From positions 1 to 64,000 of the forward strand of contig NZ_JASLIP010000028.1 of the NCBI RefSeq assembly GCF_030152825.1: a stretch of 64,000 bases of DNA, in the 5' to 3' direction. The position numbers and the translations under genes are program-made. Positions 42,672 through 51,150 of this stretch are shown one piece after another (the stretch's first letter is position 1; each line of letters begins with the position of its first letter). The DNA comes from Corynebacterium sp. (GTDB lineage: Bacteria; Actinomycetota; Actinomycetes; Mycobacteriales; Mycobacteriaceae). The notes under the pieces are model-generated. The model did no database searches. It was given only the letters and a program-made list of their open reading frames with translations, and was not told the DNA's origin.

Positions 42672-42719
42672 CAAATAAAAAGACGGTTTTCCACGCTACG
42701 CCTGTTGCATTGCATGCGA

Positions 42720-42757
42720 AAACCCCCGTGCTCGGTATATCGAACACGGGGGTGTTT
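42720..42757 (-). terminator. Terminator of the S10 operon after rpsQ
   Basis: ACCCCCGTG (42722-42730) pairs with CACGGGGGT (42745-42753), with an inner CGATAT-type pairing. GGGGGTTTTCG on the minus strand gives the U-run. Confidence 0.85.
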
Positions 42758-42815
42758 CAGGGTGCGCCCTAGCCCCGGGGTGGCGGGGCTAGGACTATCC
42801 CCCTACTCAAGGATA

Positions 42816-43094
42816 CTACTTAGCCTTCTCCACGATTTCGTGAAGACGGAAGTGCTTGTCCTTGGACAGCGGGCGGCACTCGATAATGCGGACGCGGTCG
42901 CCCACGCCTGCGGTTTCGTTCTCGTCGTGTGCCTTCACGCGCGAGTTGGTGCGCATGATCTTGCCGTACAGGGCGTGCTGCTTACGGTCCTCCAGCTCGA
43001 CGACGATGGTCTTAGCCATCTTGTCGGAGACCACGTAGCCGGTGCGGACCTTCTGCTGGCCCTTTTCCTTCTTGTTCACGTTAGCCTCACTCAT
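42816..43094 (-). CDS. rpsQ: 30S ribosomal protein S17
   Basis: Protein of 92 residues: VRTGYVVSDKMAKTIVVELEDRKQHALYGKIMRT and HFRLHEIVEKAK, with a short Lys/Asn/Glu N-terminal extension. S17 binds the 5' domain of 16S rRNA. It overlaps rpmC by four bases (ATGA) and is the last gene of the S10 operon, closed by a terminator rather than continuing into rplN. Confidence 0.97.
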   Translation of the reverse strand: MSEANVNKKEKGQQKVRTGYVVSDKMAKTIVVELEDRKQHALYGKIMRTNSRVKAHDENETAGVGDRVRIIECRPLSKDKHFRLHEIVEKAK

Positions 43095-43324
43095 GCTGCG
43101 TCACCACCAGGGTTGGTCGACAGCCCGAGCTCGCGCTCGCGCAGGACCGTGTAGATGCGAGCGATGTCCTTCTTGACAACGCCCAGACGACGGTTGTTGG
43201 TCAGCTGGCCGGTCGCCATCTGGAAGCGAAGGTTGAACAGCTCTTCCTTGCTCTCCTTCAGGCGGGTGGTCAGCTCCTCGTTGCTGAGCTCGCGGAGCTC
43301 AGAGGCTGGGATACCAGTAGCCAT
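43091..43324 (-). CDS. rpmC: 50S ribosomal protein L29
   Basis: Protein of 77 residues: IPASELRELSNEELTTRLKESKEELFNLRFQMATGQL, the helical hairpin of L29 near the exit tunnel. I chose ATG 43324, which overlaps the rplP stop as TAATG, over a longer frame with 13 unlikely residues. Confidence 0.97.
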   Translation of the reverse strand: MATGIPASELRELSNEELTTRLKESKEELFNLRFQMATGQLTNNRRLGVVKKDIARIYTVLRERELGLSTNPGGDAA

Positions 43325-43740
43325 TAGAACTGATCCTCCTTCTTCACGATGCGCACCTTGCATGGCAGCTTCGCGCCAGCGCGGCGCAGAGCCTCCAAAG
43401 CGGTCTGCTCATCTGGGTACGACATCTCGAACAGGATGCGGCCTGGCTTCACGTTGGCGACCCACTTCTCGACCGGGCCCTTACCGGAACCCATACGCAC
43501 GCCGAGCGGCTTCTGGGTCAGCGGACGGTCCGGGAAGATGTTGATCCACACCTTGCCACCACGCTTAATGTGGCGGTTGATGGCAATACGTGCAGCCTCG
43601 ATCTGGCGGTTCGTGATGTAGGTCGGCTCCAGGGCCTGCAGGCCGTAGTCGCCAAAGGTCACACGGTTGCCGCCCTTGGACATACCGCTACGGTTCGGGC
43701 GGTGCTGGCGGCGGAACTTAACGCGCTTGGGGATAAGCAT
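43324..43740 (-). CDS. rplP: 50S ribosomal protein L16
   Basis: Protein of 138 residues: [54 protein letters not shown]-like signature (here KVWINIFPD), and C-terminal [15 protein letters not shown]. L16 lies near the A site of the large subunit. It follows rpsC by six bases. Confidence 0.98.
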   Translation of the reverse strand: [138 protein letters not shown]

Positions 43741-43746
43741 TTGTTC

Positions 43747-44493
43747 TTAGCCCTCCTGCTTCTTCTCGGCGCGCTGGCGGCGTGCACCACCGCGGCGCGG
43801 GCGCTCACGGCGACCACCGCGGGACGGGCGCTCGTCGCGAGCGTTCATCAAGGACTCGCGGCGACCGCCGACGACGTCACCCTTGTAGATCCACACCTTG
43901 ACGCCGATGCGGCCGAAGGTGGTGTGGGCCTCGTGGGTGCCGTAGTCGATCTCGGCACGGAGGGTGTGCAGCGGAACGCGACCCTCGTGGTAGCGCTCGG
44001 TGCGACCCATCTCCGCGCCGCCCAGGCGACCGGAGCAAACAACCTTGATGCCCTTGACCTGTGGCTGACGCATTGCACCCTGGATTGCCTTGCGCATAGC
44101 GCGGCGGAATGCAACACGGTTGACCAGCTGCTCGGCGATGGACTGAGCCACCAGCTGAGCGTTGGCATCAACGTTCTTGACTTCGAGGATGTTGAGCTGG
44201 ACCTGCTTGCCGGTGAGCTTCTCGAGCTTGCCGCGGATGCGGTCAGCCTCGGAACCACGACGGCCGATCACGATGCCCGGACGTGCGGTGTGGATGTCGA
44301 CGCGCACACGGTCGTGCGTGCGCTCGATGACCACGTTCGCGATGCCGGCGCGCTCGAGGCCCTCGGAGAGGAACTCGCGGATCTTGATGTCTTCGGCAAG
44401 GTAGTCAGCGTACTGCTTGTCGGCGTACCAGCGGGACCGCCAATCGGAGGTGATACCCAGCCGGAGGCCGTGGGGTTGAATCTTCTGGCCCAC
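43747..44493 (-). CDS. rpsC: 30S ribosomal protein S3
   Basis: Protein of 248 residues with the KH domain (ERAGIANVVIERTHDRVRVDIHTARPGIVIGRRGSEADRIR) and the S3 C-terminal domain. The last 30 residues are an Arg/Gly-rich tail (RDERPSRGGRRERPRRGGARRQ). S3 is part of the mRNA entry channel. It overlaps the rplV stop by one base. Confidence 0.98.
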   Translation of the reverse strand: MGQKIQPHGLRLGITSDWRSRWYADKQYADYLAEDIKIREFLSEGLERAGIANVVIERTHDRVRVDIHTARPGIVIGRRGSEADRIRGKLEKLTGKQVQLNILEVKNVDANAQLVAQSIAEQLVNRVAFRRAMRKAIQGAMRQPQVKGIKVVCSGRLGGAEMGRTERYHEGRVPLHTLRAEIDYGTHEAHTTFGRIGVKVWIYKGDVVGGRRESLMNARDERPSRGGRRERPRRGGARRQRAEKKQEG

Positions 44494-44855
44494 TACTGAG
44501 CACTTCCCTTCTGGCTCTCGACTACCACGGTGATGTGGCTGCTGCGCTTACGGATGTGGAAAGCACGACCCTGAGCGCGCGGACGGAAACGACGCATGGT
44601 CGGGCCCTCGTCGGCGTATGCCTCGGAGATGACCAGGGTGCGCGGATCCAGACCAAAGTTGTTCTCTGCGTTAGCCGCTGCGGAGGCAACAACCTTGGCG
44701 ACGTCCTCGGAAGCAGCCTGCGGGGCGTACTTCAGGATTGCCAGGGCGTCCTCGACGGACTTACCGCGGACCAGGTCGATCACGCGGCGTGCCTTCATCG
44801 GGCTGACGCGCACGAAACGCGCGGTGGCGCGTGCGGAATTCACAGTTTCAGTCAT
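44493..44855 (-). CDS. rplV: 50S ribosomal protein L22
   Basis: Protein of 120 residues: ARATARFVRVSPMKARRVIDLVRGKSVEDALAIL and RRFRPRAQGRAFHIRKRSSHITVVVE, the latter forming the extended loop along the exit tunnel where macrolide-related changes occur. It starts three bases after rpsS. Confidence 0.98.
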   Translation of the reverse strand: MTETVNSARATARFVRVSPMKARRVIDLVRGKSVEDALAILKYAPQAASEDVAKVVASAAANAENNFGLDPRTLVISEAYADEGPTMRRFRPRAQGRAFHIRKRSSHITVVVESQKGSAQ

Positions 44856-44857
44856 GA

Positions 44858-45136
44858 TTATCGACGACCCTTCATGTCGTCCTTGACGTGACCCTTGAAG
44901 GTCTTCGTCGGTGCGAACTCGCCCAGCTTGTGACCAACCATCGAGTCATCGATGAACACCGGCACGTGCTTGCGACCGTCGTGGACGGCGAAGGTGTGAC
45001 CGATGAAGTCGGGCAAGATAGTCGAGCGGCGGGACCAGGTCTTGATGACCTGCTTGGTGCCCTTCTCGTTCTGAGCATCCACCTTGTTGAGGAGGTGCTC
45101 GTCAACGAATGGGCCCTTCTTAAGGCTGCGTGGCAT
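44858..45136 (-). CDS. rpsS: 30S ribosomal protein S19
   Basis: Protein of 92 residues: MPRSLKKGPFVDEHLLNKVDA, then TWSRRSTILPDFIGHTFAVHDGRKHVPV, the standard S19. It lies in the head of the small subunit beside S13. Confidence 0.98.
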   Translation of the reverse strand: MPRSLKKGPFVDEHLLNKVDAQNEKGTKQVIKTWSRRSTILPDFIGHTFAVHDGRKHVPVFIDDSMVGHKLGEFAPTKTFKGHVKDDMKGRR

Positions 45137-45152
45137 TCTCTGCTACCTCCTC

Positions 45153-45989
45153 TTAGCGCTTCTTGTTGGGACGGCGACGGCGGACAATCATCTTGTCGCT
45201 CGGACGGTTCGGTCGGCGGGTGCGGCCCTCCAGCTGACCCCATGGGGACACTGGGTGGCGGCCACCGGACGTGCGGCCCTCACCACCACCGTGCGGGTGG
45301 TCGACCGGGTTCATAGCAGCACCGCGGACGGTCGGGCGCCAGCCCTTCCAGCGCATACGGCCGGCCTTGCCCCAGCGGATGTTGATCTGCTCCTGGTTAC
45401 CGACCTCGCCGACGGTTGCACGGCAACGGATGTCGACGCGGCGGATCTCGGAGGACGGCATACGCAGGACTGCGTACTTGCCTTCCTTACCCAGCAGCTG
45501 GATCGAGGCACCAGCGGAACGGGCCAACTTGGCGCCGCCGCCTGGCTTCAGCTCGACGTTGTGGATGGTGGTACCGGCCGGGATGTTACGCAGCGGCAGG
45601 TTGTTGCCAACCTTGATGTCTGCGTTCGGGCCGGACTCAACCAGTGCGCCCTGCTTCAGGCCACGCGGAGCGATGATGTAGCGCTTCTCGCCGTCGCGGT
45701 AGTGCAGCAGTGCGATATTTGCGGTGCGGTTCGGGTCGTACTCGATGTGAGCGACCTTTGCGACCACGCCGTCCTTGTCGTTACGACGGAAGTCGATCAC
45801 GCGGTAGCGACGCTTGTGGCCGCCACCCTTGTGACGGGTGGTGATGTGGCCGTGAACGTTGCGGCCACCGGTCTTCGACAGCGGGCGCAGCAGAGACTTC
45901 TCTGGAGTGGAGCGAGTGATCTCGCTGAACTCGGAGACGGAGCTCGCGCGGCGACCCGGCGTAGTCGGCTTGTACTTACGAATAGCCAT
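45153..45989 (-). CDS. rplB: 50S ribosomal protein L2
   Basis: Protein of 278 residues: MAIRKYKPTTPGRRASSVSEF, GGRNVHGHITTRHKGGGHKRRYRVIDF, and C-terminal MNPVDHPHGGGEGRTSGGRHPVSPWG with the conserved histidine (VDHPHGGGEG) near the peptidyl transferase centre. It is required for subunit joining. Confidence 0.99.
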   Translation of the reverse strand: MAIRKYKPTTPGRRASSVSEFSEITRSTPEKSLLRPLSKTGGRNVHGHITTRHKGGGHKRRYRVIDFRRNDKDGVVAKVAHIEYDPNRTANIALLHYRDGEKRYIIAPRGLKQGALVESGPNADIKVGNNLPLRNIPAGTTIHNVELKPGGGAKLARSAGASIQLLGKEGKYAVLRMPSSEIRRVDIRCRATVGEVGNQEQINIRWGKAGRMRWKGWRPTVRGAAMNPVDHPHGGGEGRTSGGRHPVSPWGQLEGRTRRPNRPSDKMIVRRRRPNKKR

Positions 45990-46026
45990 ACTTTTGCTTC
46001 CTCTTTACCTGTCGGTTTGCCGACGC

Positions 46027-46335
46027 TTACGCGACGGTGCCACCGAAGATGTCGATCGGATCGCTGCCGGCGACCAGGGTCACCATGGCGCGCTTGGTGG
46101 CCTTGCGACGACCGTAACCGTAGCGGGTGCGCTTGAGCTTGCCCTCACGGTTTGCGGTGTTGACGCTGGCGACCTTCACGCCGAAGATCTGCTCGACGGC
46201 AATCTTGATCTGGGTCTTGTTGGACGTTGGTGCGACGAGGAACGTGTAAACGTTCTGCTCCATCAGGGCGTAAGACTTTTCAGACACGACCGGAGCGATG
46301 ATGACGTCGCGAGGATCTACAACCTTGTTGCTCAC
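46027..46335 (-). CDS. rplW: 50S ribosomal protein L23
   Basis: Protein of 102 residues: DPRDVIIAPVVSEKSYALME and KTQIKIAVEQIFGVKVASVNTANREGK. L23 is the docking site for trigger factor and SRP at the tunnel exit. GTG 46335 overlaps the rplD stop as GTGA. Confidence 0.97.
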   Translation of the reverse strand: MSNKVVDPRDVIIAPVVSEKSYALMEQNVYTFLVAPTSNKTQIKIAVEQIFGVKVASVNTANREGKLKRTRYGYGRRKATKRAMVTLVAGSDPIDIFGGTVA

Positions 46336-47009
46336 TTAGCCTCCTCCTTCGTGTTCTGGTCCTCGGCCTTGTTGGCGCCGCTTGCTGCCTTGATGAAGGC
46401 GTCCAGTGCCTCGACAGAGAACACGACGTCGTCTGCGTGCAGAACGTCGTAGGTGTTCAGCTGGTCTGCCGGCAGCGCGTGCACGTTCGGCAGGTTGGCG
46501 ACGGACTTGCGAGCGGTCAGGTCCTCACGGGTGAGGACGACCAGGATCTGCTTGCGCTCGGTCAGACGCTCCAGGAAGGAACGTGCAGACTTGGTGGATG
46601 GGATCTGGCCCGGCACGAGCTCCTCGATCACGTGGATGCGGGAGTGGCGTGCGCGGTCAGACAGGGCGCCGCGCAGTGCGGCGGCCTTCATCTTCTTCGG
46701 GGTGCGCTGGGAGTAGTCGCGCGGCTGCGGGCCGTGGACCGTGCCACCACCGGTGAAGTGTGGTGCGCGGATGGAGCCCTGGCGTGCACGGCCGGTGCCC
46801 TTCTGGCGGAATGGCTTGCGGCCACCGCCACGGACCTCCCCGCGACCCTTGGTTGCGTGCGTGCCCTGGCGCTTCGCTGCGAGCTGAGCGGTAACGACCT
46901 GGTGCATCAGCGCGACGGACGCCTCAACATCGAAGATGGATGCTGGGAGCTCTACGCTGCCGTTGGTCTTACCATCAGCGGTATGTACATCAAGCTTCAG
47001 ATTGCTCAT
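46332..47009 (-). CDS. rplD: 50S ribosomal protein L4
   Basis: Protein of 225 residues: the L4 internal loop lies at GTHATKGRGEVRGGGRKPFRQKGTGRARQGS, and the C-terminal globular part follows. The last 15 residues are Lys/Glu/Asn-rich. L4 lines the exit tunnel; in some bacteria it also represses its own operon. It overlaps rplC by four bases. Confidence 0.97.
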   Translation of the reverse strand: MSNLKLDVHTADGKTNGSVELPASIFDVEASVALMHQVVTAQLAAKRQGTHATKGRGEVRGGGRKPFRQKGTGRARQGSIRAPHFTGGGTVHGPQPRDYSQRTPKKMKAAALRGALSDRARHSRIHVIEELVPGQIPSTKSARSFLERLTERKQILVVLTREDLTARKSVANLPNVHALPADQLNTYDVLHADDVVFSVEALDAFIKAASGANKAEDQNTKEEAK

Positions 47010-47662
47010 GCTTTAGCACCGCCCTTCACTGCGGTCTTGACAACGACGATGCCGCCGTTGATACCCGGAACTGCGCCCTTGATGAGCAGCAGGTTGGAAT
47101 CGGTATCGACCTTGGCAACCTTCAGGTTCTGCATGGTCACGCGGTTGTTGCCCATGCGACCTGCCATGCGCTTGCCCTTGAAGACGCGACCCGGGGTAGC
47201 GGCTCCGCCGATACCACCGACGCGACGGTGCGCTGCCTGGTTACCGTGTGCTGCACCCTGGCCAGCAAAGCCGTGGCGCTTCATGCCGCCGGCGAAGCCG
47301 TGACCCTTGGAGGTGCCGGTGACGTCCACGAAGTCGACCTCGTTGAAGATCTCGACGGTTACGTCCTGGCCAACCTCGTAGCCGGAAGCATCCGCAACAC
47401 GGATCTCGGCGACGTGGCGACGAGGGGTAACGCCGGCCTTCTTGAAGTGGCCAGACTCAGGCTTGTTGACCTTACGTGGGTCGATCTCACCGAATGCGAT
47501 CTGGACGGCCTCGTAGCCGTCGATGTCCTTGGTGCGCACCTGGGTTACGACACAAGGCCCAGCCTCGACGACGGTGACCGGTACGACGCGGTTCTCGTCA
47601 TCGAAGATCTGGGTCATGCCGAGCTTCTTGCCCAGGATGCCCTTGATCTCAATATCACTCAT
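47006..47662 (-). CDS. rplC: 50S ribosomal protein L3
   Basis: Protein of 218 residues: GILGKKLGMTQIFDDENRVVPVTVVEAGPC and the conserved loop HGNQAAHRRVGGIGGAATPGRVFKGKRMAGRMGNNRVT that reaches the peptidyl transferase centre. It begins 51 bases after rpsJ. Confidence 0.98.
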   Translation of the reverse strand: MSDIEIKGILGKKLGMTQIFDDENRVVPVTVVEAGPCVVTQVRTKDIDGYEAVQIAFGEIDPRKVNKPESGHFKKAGVTPRRHVAEIRVADASGYEVGQDVTVEIFNEVDFVDVTGTSKGHGFAGGMKRHGFAGQGAAHGNQAAHRRVGGIGGAATPGRVFKGKRMAGRMGNNRVTMQNLKVAKVDTDSNLLLIKGAVPGINGGIVVVKTAVKGGAKA

Positions 47663-47713
47663 AGTTTTGTTCTCCGCTGCCTTTAAGCTGCTGTATTCAG
47701 ACTCGACTCAGGC

Positions 47714-48019
47714 TTACTGAATGTTGACGTCGACGCTTGCCGGAAGGTCGATGCGCATGAGGGCATCAACGGTCTTCGGGGTTGGGTCGAGAATGTCGAT
47801 CAGGCGCTTGTGAGTACGCATCTCGAAGTGCTCGCGCGAGTCCTTGTACTTGTGCGGCGAACGGATGACGCAGTAAACGTTCTTTTCAGTTGGCAACGGC
47901 ACCGGGCCGACTACACGGGCGCCGGTACGAGTGACCGTCTCAACAATCTTCTTGGCAGAAGCGTCGATTGCCTCGTGATCGTAGGCCTTGAGCCTGATGC
48001 GGATCTTCTGTCCCGCCAC
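47714..48019 (-). CDS. rpsJ: 30S ribosomal protein S10
   Basis: Protein of 101 residues: VAGQKIRIRLKAYDHEAIDASAKKIVETVTRTGA and SREHFEMRTHKRLIDILDPTPKTVDAL. GTG 48019 gives the exact family length, with AGAGGA about six bases upstream. S10 is in the small-subunit head and also a partner of NusB in antitermination. First gene of the S10 operon. Confidence 0.98.
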   Translation of the reverse strand: MAGQKIRIRLKAYDHEAIDASAKKIVETVTRTGARVVGPVPLPTEKNVYCVIRSPHKYKDSREHFEMRTHKRLIDILDPTPKTVDALMRIDLPASVDVNIQ

Positions 48020-48841
48020 GCTTGTCCTCTTCCTCAGCGTGCCCACGTTCTCGACCTGCTGTCGAGCTTGTGAGCGAACACGCTTCTTTTCTTGTCTTAA
48101 CGCTGTCCGGCCGTGGGGCCTGGTCCAGACGCCAGTTTGCTCAGTGTCTTCTCTGTTCACTTCGTTGCACCGGTTGGGGTGATAAACGATCGCGTTTGCG
48201 TTGTTAACAAAGCACACACTGTGTGTTGGAAGAGACCCTCCCCGCGTGGGGACTAGTGCTCATGCGCTTAAACACTGCTGGTTACCTGCAGTTTTGGGCG
48301 CAGAGGAGGCAAAAGGTTCTTTCCTTATGCTTACTGCCGCTGTTCATTTACCATGTCCCACTCCGGCACCCGCGGTCGGGCGTGTCGCCGTTCCCGCGCG
48401 AAGTACCGCACAGCAGAGTTATCCCCCACTGTGTTGGTTCATGCTCGCTTCACCATCAGCACCTTCTTGGCTGGGCGTTTGATCCTGATCAGTTCCGGTT
48501 AGGCTTAATCAAGCACGCATGGCCTCATGTGCCGTGTCAAAGCAACGTCAAGTATTCAACCACATAGAACGCGTGAGGCCAAATTAATTTTTCTGGCGCC
48601 CTTGGCGGCTCGGTGAACGGACGCGGCCCAATAGATCTGGTCTCCTCGACATGCCTCACCCTTGGACGGGTTCATTAAGGAAATCCGAAAGCGAAAACGG
48701 CTAATACAATAGGCTGAAAGGCATTCCGCGCACCGGCCGAGATACAACGGCAGCGCCAGAGCCAGCCCGGCAGCGCCAGCACGCGACCACAGGACCCCAA
48801 ACCGCCCAACCAAGGCGCCCGACCACCGAGGAGAGGCTTCC
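48020..48841. other. Gene-free stretch upstream of rpsJ
   Basis: It contains the long leader and promoter of the S10 operon on the minus strand. An ACACAC/GTGTGT dyad is present at about 48211-48223. To the right is the promoter of the J-domain-like gene. Several open frames here, up to about 93 codons, have no ribosome site and no protein-like sequence. Confidence 0.5.
48181..48210 (-). promoter_or_regulatory. Candidate S10 operon promoter
   Basis: On the minus strand TTGTTA (48210-48205) and TTTATC (48186-48181) are 18 bases apart, giving a leader of about 155 bases before rpsJ. The -10 match is weak, and the match was made by eye. Confidence 0.35.
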
Positions 48842-49297
48842 ATGGCCAACCAGGCCCGCAACACCGGCGGCAACCAGAGCTTCCGCAAGAACCCGGAGTA
48901 CGTCAAGGCCCGCCGCGCCATCGTCCGCGAACACCACCCAGACCACGGCGGCTGTAACGAGGCCCTCATCACAGAGCTCAAGAATCTCGACGAGCGCTGG
49001 GACCGCAAGACCGCATTCAGCGCAGCTTTGCGGGAACAGTTCCAGGAGCACCGCCCCTCATTTATCGACCCCAAGGCCGCGGAGCAGGCCATCCAGTTCG
49101 CGGAGCGCTACGCGGATCCCGTCGTCGCCACCGCGGATTACCTCGTCGAGCGCGGGGAGAAGGGCAGCAAGTGGATCAAGGAGAAGGGCCAGGGCCTCTA
49201 CGAGTCCAAGGTCCCGCCGAAGGTGAAACAGAAGGTCGAGAAGACCGCCCAGGACGTCCTCAACCGTGCCAGCAAGCGCTTCAACACGGGCAAGTAG
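48842..49297 (+). CDS. Small J-domain-like protein
   Basis: Protein of 151 residues. The region YVKARRAIVREHHPDHGGCNEALITELKNLDERW has the HPD motif (32-34) between two helices, as in helices II and III of a DnaJ domain; helix I is not evident. The rest is charged, with Lys/Glu-rich helices (GSKWIKEKGQGLY, KVKQKVEKTAQDVL) and no glycine-rich or zinc region. A role as an Hsp70 partner is possible but not shown. GAGGAGAGG precedes ATG 48842. It is alone between rpsJ and tuf, facing the opposite way to both. Confidence 0.75.
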   Translation: MANQARNTGGNQSFRKNPEYVKARRAIVREHHPDHGGCNEALITELKNLDERWDRKTAFSAALREQFQEHRPSFIDPKAAEQAIQFAERYADPVVATADYLVERGEKGSKWIKEKGQGLYESKVPPKVKQKVEKTAQDVLNRASKRFNTGK

Positions 49298-49431
49298 CTC
49301 CTCGCCACCGGCACCGCTCCGGGCGCCGCACCCCCTACGCGGTCGCATAGCCAGCTCAAGCGCCCCACCCCGGCCGCGTACCCCTCTAAGGCACGCTACC
49401 CCGCTAGCTGCACACCCCCAATAGACCCAAG

Positions 49432-49473
49432 AAACCCCCGGTAGCTCGCTGAGTAGCGAAGCTCCGGGGGTTT
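49432..49473. terminator. Bidirectional terminator between tuf and the J-domain-like gene
   Basis: AAACCCCCG (49432-49440) pairs with CGGGGGTTT (49465-49473); AGCT and GCGA-type inner pairing continue the stem. T-rich ends on both strands let it serve both convergent genes. Confidence 0.85.
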
Positions 49474-49529
49474 AAGCTTTCCGCCCGCCCCTAGGGCTAG
49501 CGGCAAGCCAACCGCTTAAAGAAGCAGTA

Positions 49530-50720
49530 TTACTTGTTGATCTTGGTCACACGACCAGCACCAACGGTGCGGCCACCCTCACGGATAGCGAAGCGCAGGC
49601 CCTCGTCCATTGCGACCGGCTGGATCAGCTTGACGCTCATCTCAACGTTGTCGCCCGGCATGACCATGTCGGTGCCCTCTGGCAGGGTAACGACACCGGT
49701 AACGTCGGTGGTACGGAAGTAGAACTGCGGACGGTAGTTGTCGAAGAACGGGGTGTGACGGCCGCCCTCGTCCTTGGACAGGACGTAGACGGAGCCCTCG
49801 AACTCGGTGTGCGGGGTGTAAGCGCCCGGCTTAGCGATGATCTGGCCGCGCTCGACGTCCTCACGCTTCAGACCACGCAGCAGCAGTGCAGCGTTGTCGC
49901 CAGCCTCTGCGGTGTCCAGCAGCTTGTTGAACATCTCGATGGAGGTGACGGTGGTCTTGGTGGACTTCTCGCGGATGCCCAGGATCTCGACCTCGTCGTT
50001 CAGGTTCAGGACGCCACGTTCAACACGGCCGGTAACGACGGTGCCGCGGCCGGTAATGGTGAAGATGTCCTCAACCGGCATCAGGAACGGCTTATCGGTC
50101 TCGCGCTCCGGGTCCGGGATGGACTCGTCGCAAGCCTTCATCAGCTCGAGGACGGAGTCGACCCACTTCTGCTCGCCCTCCAGGGCGCCCAGTGCGGAGA
50201 TCGGGACGACCGGAGCCTCCTCGTCGTAGTCCTGCTCAGCCAGAAGCTCGCGGACCTCCATCTCGACGAGCTCGAGGAGCTCCTCATCGTCAACCATGTC
50301 GCACTTGTTCAGTGCAACGAGGATGTACGGAACGCCAACCTGGCGAGCCAGCAGAACGTGCTCACGGGTCTGCGGCATCGGGCCATCGGTTGCAGCAACA
50401 ACCAGGATGGCGCCGTCCATCTGAGCAGCACCGGTGATCATGTTCTTGATGTAGTCAGCGTGGCCCGGGGCATCGACGTGTGCGTAGTGACGCTTCTCAG
50501 TCTCGTACTCGACGTGAGAAATGTTAATCGTGATGCCGCGCTCCTTCTCCTCCGGCGCCTTATCGATGGCGTCGTAGGCGAAGGCCTGGTTCTGCTCTGG
50601 GTAGGTGTCGTGCAGAACCTTGGTGATCGCAGCAGTCGTGGTGGTCTTACCGTGGTCAACGTGACCGATGGTACCGATGTTTACGTGCGGCTTTGTGCGC
50701 TCGAACTTTGCCTTCGCCAC
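49530..50720 (-). CDS. tuf: Elongation factor Tu
   Basis: Protein of 396 residues, the normal length: P-loop GHVDHGKTTT (19-28), switch region ITINISHVEYET, DAPGHADYIKNM, and the guanine-specific NKCD. Domains II and III follow, ending EGGRTVGAGRVTKINK. EF-Tu with GTP brings aminoacyl-tRNA to the ribosome. It is transcribed separately or read through from fusA, 430 bases upstream. Confidence 0.99.
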   Translation of the reverse strand: MAKAKFERTKPHVNIGTIGHVDHGKTTTTAAITKVLHDTYPEQNQAFAYDAIDKAPEEKERGITINISHVEYETEKRHYAHVDAPGHADYIKNMITGAAQMDGAILVVAATDGPMPQTREHVLLARQVGVPYILVALNKCDMVDDEELLELVEMEVRELLAEQDYDEEAPVVPISALGALEGEQKWVDSVLELMKACDESIPDPERETDKPFLMPVEDIFTITGRGTVVTGRVERGVLNLNDEVEILGIREKSTKTTVTSIEMFNKLLDTAEAGDNAALLLRGLKREDVERGQIIAKPGAYTPHTEFEGSVYVLSKDEGGRHTPFFDNYRPQFYFRTTDVTGVVTLPEGTDMVMPGDNVEMSVKLIQPVAMDEGLRFAIREGGRTVGAGRVTKINK

Positions 50721-51150
50721 TTAGTGTCCTCCTGGACTTCTCGGTGGCTACGACTCTCGCAGCCACATTGATTTACTTCTCCGGTTCACCATTTTACCTC
50801 TTAAAGGCAGGTAGCTGACAAACCGAAATTTATTATGCCGATTACAAACTGTCCTGAAACCAGCAACCAGACTCGCTGGCGCTTAATCTCAGCCACCCTG
50901 AAGAACTCTTAAGGCTCTCCAAGTGGGTAACGGCCAGCACACCGCATCATACTCAACTGTGAAGTACTTTAAAAACTTCGATGGTGCGACGTGCAAGCCC
51001 CTACCCCACCCCGCAGGTGCGGGGTTGGTGTTTGCCCAGGTTTCGCGCGGCTCCACTGGTGTGGACCGCCACCCGGGCGGGCTTAAAGGTGCAGAACCTC
51101 TCCGCTGGGAGACTAGCTAGCAATACCAGCTAGCCCACCCGCTTCGGGAC
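50721..51150. other. Gene-free stretch between tuf and fusA
   Basis: It holds the tuf promoter and leader on the minus strand. Two small hairpins follow fusA: GCTAGC repeats (51117-51137) and a perfect eight-base stem ACCCCGCA/TGCGGGGT (51008-51025). No gene-like frame is present. Confidence 0.55.
51008..51025 (-). terminator. Possible fusA terminator hairpin
   Basis: ACCCCGCA (51008-51015) and TGCGGGGT (51018-51025) are exact complements. No U-run follows on the minus strand, so the terminator call is weak. Confidence 0.35.

Noticed and set aside
43570..44499. A 309-codon open frame opposite rpsC and rplP
   Set aside because: Both strands cannot be supported here; rpsC and rplP are certain and the other frame has no motifs.
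48201..48482. A 93-codon frame upstream of rpsJ
   Set aside because: It has no ribosome site, no homology that I recognise, and lies in the promoter area of the S10 operon.
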